50,324 nt of DNA. Source: Flavobacteriaceae bacterium. GTDB lineage: Bacteria > Bacteroidota > Bacteroidia > Flavobacteriales > Flavobacteriaceae. Numbering within the stretch: position 1 is the stretch's first letter; each line of letters opens with the position of its first letter. The notes beneath the pieces are model-generated. The model was not told the origin of the DNA. It saw only the letters and a program-made list of their open reading frames with translations, and searched no databases. The stretch spans positions 1 through 50,324 of the forward strand of contig CANCFZ010000001.1 of NCBI GenBank assembly GCA_947377425.1, written 5' to 3'. The translations under genes and the position numbers were made by a program. Of this stretch, positions 44,784 through 50,324 are shown piece after piece.

Positions 44784-46211
44784 CTAATATACTAATGTTT
44801 GAATTGAATGAGCTGGAATAGATAATGTTGCTGCTTTAGTTTCAACATATAATTTATAGTCTATATTTGTTTCACTTTGATTCATAACTACAGTTACTAT
44901 TTTACCATCAACATTTACAAATGAAGTAGTTAACAACTGACTTCTACTAGCTACACTGCTAATTCTTTTAGCATTAGGTCTAATAAATTTTGAAAAATGT
45001 CCAATGTAATAATAGGAAGGTGTATAAATTAATTGACTCGTAGTTACATCTGCATGTACTGGTGCAAAGCAAAAATTACCAACGTGATTTGGACCTCCTT
45101 TTTCATCTAGAAGAATATTCCAATCAGTCCAAGCAACGGTTCCATTATTAAAATCATTGATCATTGATTTACCATATTTTTCTCCATTTGCCCAATTTTG
45201 ATACCGTTCTGGATTAAATGACTCTGCACAACCTTCGGTGAAAATCAAATTTTTATTTGGATAGGCTTCTTGTACTTTAGCTACATTTTCGAACATTGGT
45301 TGACCTCCAGCCCAAGTTTCATACCAATGGAATCCCATGCCCCAAGCATATTTTGATGCTTTTGGATCATCATAAATGGTAGAAGCACGTTGATACATTA
45401 AATCTCTATTATGATCCCAAATTATGATTTTTTTAGACAACAGTTTTTCTTTTTCTAATGTTGGTCCTAAAAAATTCTTTAAGAAATCCCGTTCCATTTC
45501 TGCAGTATAAATACACGATTCCCAAGTTTGTTTTGCCATAGGTTCATTCTGAATTGATAATCCCCAAATAGGAACGCCTACTTTTTCGTAAGCTCTAATA
45601 AATTTAACATAGTAATTAGCCCATGATTGATAGAATTCTGGCTTAAGGGAACCACCATGTAAAATATCATTATTCGTTTTCATGAAAGCTGGCGGACTCC
45701 ACGGCGAAGCAAATAATGTTAATTTACCTGCTACTGCAGTAGCTTGTTTTATTAGTGGTATTCTATATTTTAAATCATGAGTGATGCTAAATGTTGTTAA
45801 ATCTTTGTCGCCTTCTGTGACATAAGTATAACTATCACTTGAAAAATCGCAACTGTGAATATTAGTTCTTGCTAAAGTATACCCTATTCCCTTTGTTGGA
45901 CTATAATAGGATTGCAAAAATTCTTGTTGTTTTTCTTTGGAAAGTTTTGCAAATACTTCTGCACTTGCATCGGTAATTGCACCACCGATTCCAATAAAGG
46001 TTTGAAATTTTTTATTTGGGTTTACAAAAACACAAATTTGATTTTCAAACGGTTGACTAGAAGTAACAAGATTAACTGTTCCAGTAGCTGTAATTCTATT
46101 AGCAGTGTTTTCTGTAGAAGTATAGATAGAAACTATTTTATCATCATTCTTTTTTTGAGCTTCTGTGTTCCAAAATGAAAGGAAAACAATAATTAGAAAG
46201 CAGTTTTTCAT
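44784..46211 (-). CDS. Secreted GH30 glycosidase (glucosylceramidase / beta-1,6-glucanase type)
   Basis: A 475-residue secreted protein (signal peptide about 1-19) of GH30. The family start FQTFIGIGGAITDASAEVF, the strand ASPWSPPAFMKTN, the acid Glu223 in LSIQNEP and the nucleophile Glu326 in LIFTEGCAES are all present. A C-terminal beta domain ends the protein (LSIPAHSIQTLVY). The likely products are glucose or short beta-glucosides passed to the GH3 enzyme. Subfamily 3 (beta-1,6-glucanase) or 1 are the best candidates. The start codon sits inside a 12-bp inverted repeat at 46211-46238. Confidence 0.9.
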   Translation of the reverse strand: MKNCFLIIVFLSFWNTEAQKKNDDKIVSIYTSTENTANRITATGTVNLVTSSQPFENQICVFVNPNKKFQTFIGIGGAITDASAEVFAKLSKEKQQEFLQSYYSPTKGIGYTLARTNIHSCDFSSDSYTYVTEGDKDLTTFSITHDLKYRIPLIKQATAVAGKLTLFASPWSPPAFMKTNNDILHGGSLKPEFYQSWANYYVKFIRAYEKVGVPIWGLSIQNEPMAKQTWESCIYTAEMERDFLKNFLGPTLEKEKLLSKKIIIWDHNRDLMYQRASTIYDDPKASKYAWGMGFHWYETWAGGQPMFENVAKVQEAYPNKNLIFTEGCAESFNPERYQNWANGEKYGKSMINDFNNGTVAWTDWNILLDEKGGPNHVGNFCFAPVHADVTTSQLIYTPSYYYIGHFSKFIRPNAKRISSVASRSQLLTTSFVNVDGKIVTVVMNQSETNIDYKLYVETKAATLSIPAHSIQTLVY

Positions 46212-46238
46212 ATTTATATTTATTAGTAAATATAAATA
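46211..46238. repeat. Perfect inverted repeat at the GH30 start codon
   Basis: TATTTATATTTA (46211-46222) and TAAATATAAATA (46227-46238) are a perfect 12-bp inverted repeat with a 4-bp spacer. The outer base of the left arm is the first base of the GH30 ATG. On the mRNA this would form an AT-only hairpin at the translation start; on DNA it could be a protein site. The rest of the 226-bp gap to the regulator gene is AT-rich, without an exact -7 box. Confidence 0.55.
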
Positions 46239-46437
46239 AAATTATAATATTCAAAAAATGGATTCCTTAAAAAAAATGGAGAAAACAATAATTTTATTTA
46301 ATTATTAATAAAATGACAAAAAGTTTAACAATTTAATTAGATTAAATCTATTTATTAAACAATTATTTTTTTTTAAACAATAGAAATACAAATAAAAATA
46401 ATTATATTACGTAAAATTTCCAAATCGGTTTATATTA

Positions 46438-47457
46438 ATGAAAGACATTACTTTAAAAGAAATTGCTATAAAACTAGGGATTTCTATAACTACAGTTTCT
46501 AAAGCTTTAAAGAATTACCCAGACGTTAGTGAAAAGACTAAAAATGCCGTCTTAGAAATGGCAAAATCTTTACATTTCACTCCCAATAGTTTTGCGGTAA
46601 ATCTTCGAACAAGAGAATCTAAGACTATTGGATTGATAATTCCTGAAGTGGTGCATCACTTTTTTTCAAACGTTATTAAAGGTATTATTGCTGAGGCTGA
46701 AAAAAGTGGTTATTTAGTTATTATTTTACAATCTAGCGAATCTAAAGAACTAGAAATAAAACAAGTAGATTTATTAATGAATAAACGAGTAGACGGTATC
46801 TTGTTATCACTTTCTAACGAATCTAACGATGATGACCATTTAAAAGAAATTATTAGAAGAGATGTTCCTTTTGTGATGTTTGATAAAATATCAAAACTAA
46901 TCAACTGTTCTAAAGTAATTATTAACGACCAAAAAGCAGCTTTTAATGCTACCGAGCATTTAATTGGCAAAGGTTGTAAAAGAATAGCTCATATTCGCGG
47001 CCCTGTAAATCCACAAAATGCTATTGATCGCTTTTTGGGATATAAAAAGGCATTAGAAAAACACAATATTCTATTTGACAAAAGCTTAGTTTATACCTGT
47101 AAAGGTTCGGAATTTGAAGAAGGCTATGATTTTGCTAAACAAATAATAACAGAACATAATGATATTGATGGAATCTTTTGCGTGACAGATATTGTTGCCA
47201 TTGGTGCTATCAATTATTTGAACGAAATTAATATTTCTATACCCAAACAGATTAAAGTTATTGGCTTTAGCAACTGGTTTATGGGACAAGTAATCACCCC
47301 TAAATTAAGCACTATAGATCAACCTGGATACGATATGGGTGTTGAATCGTTTAATCTATTATTGGAAGAGATGAATTGCCGCAGAGAAACAAAACCATTT
47401 ACTCCGCGAACTATTGAGCTTCCAACAAAAATCATTGAAAGAGAATCTACTTTATAA
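46438..47457 (+). CDS. LacI/GalR-family transcriptional regulator
   Basis: A 339-residue regulator of standard length. The N-terminal helix-turn-helix is TLKEIAIKLGISITTVSKAL (residues 4-23), with the hinge region near FTPNSFAVNLRTRES. The remainder is a periplasmic-binding-protein-like sensor (TIGLIIPEVVHHFFSNVIKG, IDGIFCVTDIVAIGAINYL, STIDQPGYDMGVESFNLL). It is the only transcription factor in the window, so it is the best candidate for binding the CGAAAACGTTTTCG palindromes at 17685, 31294 and 33651. It could instead regulate the divergent GH30 gene. Only a weak half-site (AAATCGGTTT) lies before its own start. Confidence 0.95.
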   Translation: MKDITLKEIAIKLGISITTVSKALKNYPDVSEKTKNAVLEMAKSLHFTPNSFAVNLRTRESKTIGLIIPEVVHHFFSNVIKGIIAEAEKSGYLVIILQSSESKELEIKQVDLLMNKRVDGILLSLSNESNDDDHLKEIIRRDVPFVMFDKISKLINCSKVIINDQKAAFNATEHLIGKGCKRIAHIRGPVNPQNAIDRFLGYKKALEKHNILFDKSLVYTCKGSEFEEGYDFAKQIITEHNDIDGIFCVTDIVAIGAINYLNEINISIPKQIKVIGFSNWFMGQVITPKLSTIDQPGYDMGVESFNLLLEEMNCRRETKPFTPRTIELPTKIIERESTL

Positions 47458-47475
47458 AAGGAACACTATTTCTGA

Positions 47476-47547
47476 TTTGCTATAACGGATTAAAATCTGT
47501 TGCAACACTATTGGATTTCCTATAACAATGGATTTTAAACCGTTGCT
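47476..47547. repeat. Two REP-like imperfect hairpins
   Basis: Two adjacent units begin CTATAAC and end GTTGC. The first pairs AACGGATT with AATCTGTT (one G-T), the second CAATGG with CCGTTG (one G-T). They resemble short dispersed palindromes of Bacteroidota intergenic regions. They lie just beyond the regulator gene. From here to 48415 there is no convincing protein gene. Confidence 0.5.
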
Positions 47548-47807
47548 AAAAAACATCTCGTTCCTACAGAACTTTTTCATGGCCTATATTAGCCGAAGGC
47601 TCAACCTATATTCTAGTTGGCTTATTATTAATTGGTGTGTTTTCAATCTCAATTTACCTCAAAAAATTAATATTCCTTTTGAACCCATTAAGTTGCGTTC
47701 TATTTACAGCTGAACCTTTAAAGACTTTATTGAAGGCGCACCCACTTCTAGACTAGAAAGTTTAATAATTAGAAGCGAATGGTTTGGGCTTATTTGTAGT
47801 CCATTTT

Positions 47808-47850
47808 CCTGCTATCCGCGCTACAAGGTAGCTGCTCCTATCAGGGCTAG
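47808..47850. repeat. Palindromic element with GCTAC/GTAGC hairpin
   Basis: The tract contains a perfect 5-bp hairpin GCTAC-AAG-GTAGC at 47820-47832, enclosed by CCTG (47808) and CAGG (47842). Similar sequence (GCTATCCGCGCTAC..., CTATCAGGGCTAG) is in my memory dispersed in flavobacterial genomes, but I cannot verify that here. Confidence 0.45.
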
Positions 47851-47890
47851 TTGGATTTTGTCTTTTGTAAAGTTTCAAGTTCTATAGCAC

Positions 47891-47981
47891 TAACTTTGAT
47901 ACATGAGGTGTCATTATTCATCATTTTACTCAATTTAAGGCTTTGTCAAATGTAAAAAGACGAGCAATACTGCTCGTCTTT
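47891..47981 (+). ncRNA. Candidate small RNA between a -7 box and an intrinsic terminator
   Basis: TAACTTTG at 47891-47898 is an exact -7 box, and a strong hairpin terminator ends at 47981, about 75-80 nt beyond the expected start. No protein gene lies between. The same box recurs in the repeats at 48047 and 48121. No -33 TTG was found, and the repeats have another possible reading, so this is a hypothesis. Confidence 0.25.
47956..47981. terminator. Strong bidirectional hairpin terminator
   Basis: AAAGACGAGCA and TGCTCGTCTTT form a perfect 11-bp stem with the 4-nt loop ATAC. T-rich sequence (TTTCTTACTTTAATTTTA) follows on plus and TTTTTACATTTG on minus. It lies about 500 bp after the regulator and 435 bp after the immunity-like gene, too far to be an ordinary end for either. 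Confidence 0.75.
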
Positions 47982-48036
47982 CTTACTTTAATTTTATACT
48001 ATTTTTTAATTTTTAGATAGTTAAGTTAACTAAGTA

Positions 48037-48179
48037 AGTTCATCACTAACTTTGAAACATTACCATTCTGCAATATCTTTTGTTTTTCAAATAGTTAAAT
48101 AATGTAAATTAGTTCATCACTAACTTTGAAACATTACCTAAGTTCAACAAATCAATTCATCACTAATTATGAAACTGGA
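48037..48179. repeat. Tandem direct repeats with embedded TAACTTTG
   Basis: Two identical 28-bp copies, beginning AGTTCATCACTAACTTTG and ending AAACATTACC, lie at 48037-48064 and 48111-48138 (74-bp period), with partly similar flanks before each. A third, diverged copy (AATTCATCACTAATTATG) lies at 48154-48179. Related fragments occur at 47888-47906 and 48380-48400. Each good copy holds TAACTTTG on plus. On minus the same bases would read GNVSKLVMN near a stop codon, so the repeats could equally be relics of coding ends. Confidence 0.7.
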
Positions 48180-48212
48180 TATACTAATTTAGCTTGGAGT
48201 TAAAGTTAAGAG

Positions 48213-48246
48213 AAAAAACTACAACTTGTTATTGTTGTAGTTTTTT
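48213..48246 (+). terminator. Intrinsic terminator downstream of the repeats
   Basis: AAAAAACTACAAC and GTTGTAGTTTTTT form a perfect 13-bp stem with an 8-nt loop, ending in six Ts on plus and, by symmetry, six Ts on minus. It lies 75-120 bp after the TAACTTTG repeats and 170 bp after the immunity-like gene's stop on minus, so it could terminate in either direction. Confidence 0.8.
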
Positions 48247-48262
48247 GTATTTTATTCTCTTT

Positions 48263-48320
48263 GTTGGCACGGAATGCAATTCCGCGCTATCCGTAGAGGG
48301 ACATATCCGCGCCATCTGGG
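48263..48320. repeat. REP-like palindrome
   Basis: CGGAAT-GCA-ATTCCG at 48270-48284 is a perfect hairpin in the context GTTGGCACGGAATGCAAT, followed by CGCGCTATCCG and ATATCCGCGCC. This resembles the REP sequences that accompany RAYT transposases in Bacteroidota. No transposase gene is in the window. Confidence 0.5.
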
Positions 48321-48415
48321 TTTAAATTATGTAATTCACTTGATTTATAATGTTTTAATATTGCTTTTATAATACACCAACACATTTGATACATTACCTA
48401 CATTACTCTTAATCT

Positions 48416-48982
48416 TTAATCACAATTAATATTTGGATAATCGTTTTCTTTAATTATAAAATTGCTTTTTCTTTTTACAAATTTTTTGTAATTATTTTTA
48501 CATACAAAATAAAATACTGACATTTCTTTTTCATTTGTATAAATTAATGGGGTTTTATTGTTTGTCAAATTATCCCCTCTTTGATCTTTAATTGAAGTAG
48601 AATCGAATAATCTATATTTTGTCATACTTTTAATCATTTCTTTTGAAATAGGATTTTCATAATCATCCCAAAGGTACAATCTATGTTTTATCTCTAATGA
48701 ATTTGTAGGAAAAGATTTGGTCTTTGCACCTATAGAATCTTCGATTTTTGGGAAATAAAGTTGCGCCTTAGAAATGAGATAGCAATCTATATTTTCTGTT
48801 TTTTTCAATAACTTTATCTTATATGCGCATCCTTTTTCATTTTTTTCAAAATTAGAAAAATCATAAATAATATTAATTATTGAATTCGACTTATAATCTT
48901 CTTTCTGTATATTTTTAGTTCCTTTGCAAGAACTTATTAAAATTATCATTAATGATAATAAAATTAATTTGTAATATTTCAT
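48416..48982 (-). CDS. Lipoprotein, probable immunity protein of the Rhs tip
   Basis: A 188-residue lipoprotein (signal ends LISSCK, Cys19) with no family I recognise. It is Lys/Asn-rich with several aromatic residues and ends NYPNINCD-like (DYPNINCD). It starts only 2 bp after the Rhs stop codon on the same strand. A small gene immediately downstream of an Rhs C-terminal tip is where cognate immunity genes are normally found. A lipoprotein signal implies the protein acts in the periplasm or at the envelope, so the partner toxin would act there too. Function is inferred from position only. Confidence 0.6.
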   Translation of the reverse strand: MKYYKLILLSLMIILISSCKGTKNIQKEDYKSNSIINIIYDFSNFEKNEKGCAYKIKLLKKTENIDCYLISKAQLYFPKIEDSIGAKTKSFPTNSLEIKHRLYLWDDYENPISKEMIKSMTKYRLFDSTSIKDQRGDNLTNNKTPLIYTNEKEMSVFYFVCKNNYKKFVKRKSNFIIKENDYPNINCD

Positions 48983-48984
48983 AA

Positions 48985-50324
48985 TTAATAAGGTTTTCGT
49001 CCATTTTTATTGTATATATAATGAGGTAATGAAAATCCAGCTCCTCCTTTTTGATTTCTAATTTCTTGACCGTTTAAGTCAGGGATGGAAGCTGCATCAA
49101 TACCAGCATCAGAAACTATTGGTGAATCTGGATGACTATGAAAATGTGCCATCACAATATAAAGTGTTCCAGGTATTATTGTTGATAAAGAATATGGTTG
49201 ACTAAAATTTTCATAGAGGCTATTCATCAAGTAAGGTTCAGTATATAAAACTTTTTGCTGTGTATTCATTTTAATTGTTTCAAAACCAGATATTTCACTG
49301 TTTGCAATTTTTTCGCTAAATTGAACTATAAATTTAACAACATCATTTTCAGTCGGTTGATCTTTTCCGCCATATTCTATAGATGTATTTGAGTTACGCA
49401 TATTCATACCTTCTTTAATAATACCTTTATGTATATTGTCAATTGCTACTCTAGTATTACCATCACCATCTTTTTTTAAATTTCCTTTCCTATCTGTTTC
49501 TAAAATTCTGTCCGTTTCATTTTTTTCAGAACCATCATTAGGGTCTGCTCTAACTATTTTCCCTTTATCATCTCCAGTAGTCAAAACTTTATAATCTGTT
49601 AAAACGCCCTCTCCATTAATATCAACAAAAAACACAGGATTATTAACAGCTAAAGCATATGTAGTTTGATTGTAATATTGTTCTGCCTTTGGGTCAATTG
49701 ATGTAAGCCTACCCAAATCTGGCATATATCCTCGTGCTCCTAAATCATAAACATTAAGTCCCAACTCATCTTGAAACTCTTTACCATTGTACTTATAATT
49801 ATACCCAGTCTTTATATTATTAGGCGGCAATTTAATCTTCAACATCTCATCTTCCTTACATAAAATCATCATATCATTATTGTAATTGGTATGCTTCAAT
49901 CCAAATGGGTAGTAATGATTTTCTTCAATAATTCTAAGAACGCCGTTGCTTGGGTCTTTGCCGTAGCTTAATCGTATGTTTCCTAAATGGTCAACGTAGT
50001 TGTAAATATAACTGTATTGGTTGTTAGTAGTCTCTGCTTCGTGCTCAAAGAAACCGCCTTCATATTTAGTATGCGAGATATTGGCGTAACCCTCGGCGGT
50101 TGCAAAAAACTGCAATTCATTGGCTTTGTATTGAAAACCATCTAAATAATGAGTTGGTGTTTCTTCGTCTCCCACAACTACTGTTTTCTTAACTTTCTTG
50201 CCTGTGGCATCGTAAAGATATAAAATTTTATTACCTCCATCAAAATAAATTGTTGTTGGCAGGTTTAAATGATTGTAATCTATTTTGTTAATGCCTTTGT
50301 TTTGGTCGGCTATCATGTTGCCAT
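48985..50324 (-). CDS. Rhs/YD-repeat protein, C-terminal part with JAB-like toxin tip (partial)
   Basis: The 3' end of a large gene that runs off the right edge; upstream codons at the edge continue in frame (GNMIADQNKGI). Visible are YD repeats (IDYNHLNLPTTIYFDGG), the Rhs core (YNYVDHLGNIRLSY, YKYNGKEFQDELGLNVYDLGARGY, GRLTSIDPKAEQYYNQTTYA, NNPVFFVDING) to about residue 235 of the visible part, and a variable C-terminal domain of about 208 residues. That tip contains AHFHSHPDSPIVSDAGID at 390-407, close to the JAMM/JAB metalloprotease motif HxHPx(5-7)SxxD, though the spacing is slightly off. Such tips are polymorphic toxins delivered against competitors. The next gene is a likely immunity lipoprotein. 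Confidence 0.85.
   Translation of the reverse strand, partial: GNMIADQNKGINKIDYNHLNLPTTIYFDGGNKILYLYDATGKKVKKTVVVGDEETPTHYLDGFQYKANELQFFATAEGYANISHTKYEGGFFEHEAETTNNQYSYIYNYVDHLGNIRLSYGKDPSNGVLRIIEENHYYPFGLKHTNYNNDMMILCKEDEMLKIKLPPNNIKTGYNYKYNGKEFQDELGLNVYDLGARGYMPDLGRLTSIDPKAEQYYNQTTYALAVNNPVFFVDINGEGVLTDYKVLTTGDDKGKIVRADPNDGSEKNETDRILETDRKGNLKKDGDGNTRVAIDNIHKGIIKEGMNMRNSNTSIEYGGKDQPTENDVVKFIVQFSEKIANSEISGFETIKMNTQQKVLYTEPYLMNSLYENFSQPYSLSTIIPGTLYIVMAHFHSHPDSPIVSDAGIDAASIPDLNGQEIRNQKGGAGFSLPHYIYNKNGRKPY

Noticed and set aside
46410..46437. AAATCGGTTT before the LacI-family gene as an autoregulatory operator
   Set aside because: It matches only part of the palindrome and lacks both CG ends, and no -7 box lies at the common spacing.
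47528..47713. Open frame of 61 codons on plus
   Set aside because: It begins inside a REP-like palindrome and has no family resemblance; a different frame over the same bases looks more protein-like but lacks a start, so I treat both as relics.
48037..48179. Repeats considered as a CRISPR array
   Set aside because: Only two identical copies, unequal spacing (74 then 43 bp), similar sequence between copies rather than unique spacers, and no cas genes.

Overview
The window is AT-rich chromosomal DNA from a member of the Flavobacteriaceae, most likely Flavobacterium or a close relative. The evidence is the gliding/type IX secretion protein SprA, a SusC/SusD pair, Bacteroidota-type -7 promoter boxes (TAnnTTTG), many 'SC'-type lipoprotein signals and an Rhs/YD-repeat protein with a flavobacterial-style core.

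Layout. Positions 1-10860 (all minus strand) are housekeeping genes: a VanZ-like fragment, gcvH, sprA, ruvA and a malic enzyme fused to a phosphotransacetylase-like domain. Positions 10977-17494 (minus) are a tight cytoplasmic sugar operon, in transcription order: SLC45-like sugar transporter, GH100/invertase-like glycosidase, PfkB sugar kinase, a second MFS transporter and a GH37 trehalase. Positions 17708-31185 (minus) hold SusC, SusD, a terminator-like hairpin, two very large FG-GAP/ASPIC-UnbV lipoproteins, a vanadium-haloperoxidase-like PAP2 lipoprotein and an anchored GyrI-like protein. Positions 31563-38436 are a divergent periplasmic alpha-glucosidase block: GH65 on minus, and GH13, DUF418 membrane protein and GH13 on plus. 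A plus-strand group follows: a small unknown protein, an outer-membrane barrel protein, a second haloperoxidase-like lipoprotein with an internal duplication, and a DoxX-like membrane protein. Then come a GH3 and a convergent GH30 (beta-glucan enzymes) and a LacI-family regulator. Positions 47458-48415 are gene-poor and full of palindromes and repeats. The window closes with a lipoprotein, probably an immunity protein, and the C-terminal part of an Rhs protein carrying a JAB-like tip.

How the parts fit. A near-perfect LacI-type palindrome (CGAAAACGTTTTCG) lies upstream of susC, between the divergent GH65 and GH13 genes, and upstream of the transporter operon. In each case it sits 55-56 bp upstream of a -7 box (one of the four boxes is degenerate). 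This suggests one regulon covering outer-membrane uptake, periplasmic alpha-glucoside cleavage, inner-membrane import and cytoplasmic breakdown, driven by a LacI-family protein acting as an activator. The regulator at 46438 is the obvious candidate. Likely substrates are alpha-glucosides such as sucrose, trehalose, kojibiose or isomalto-sugars; the sequence does not settle which.

Less explained parts are the SusCD-linked FG-GAP/haloperoxidase-like set, the duplicated haloperoxidase-like protein, the EF-hand-bearing trehalase, the Rhs tip/immunity pair and the repeat-rich tract beside it.
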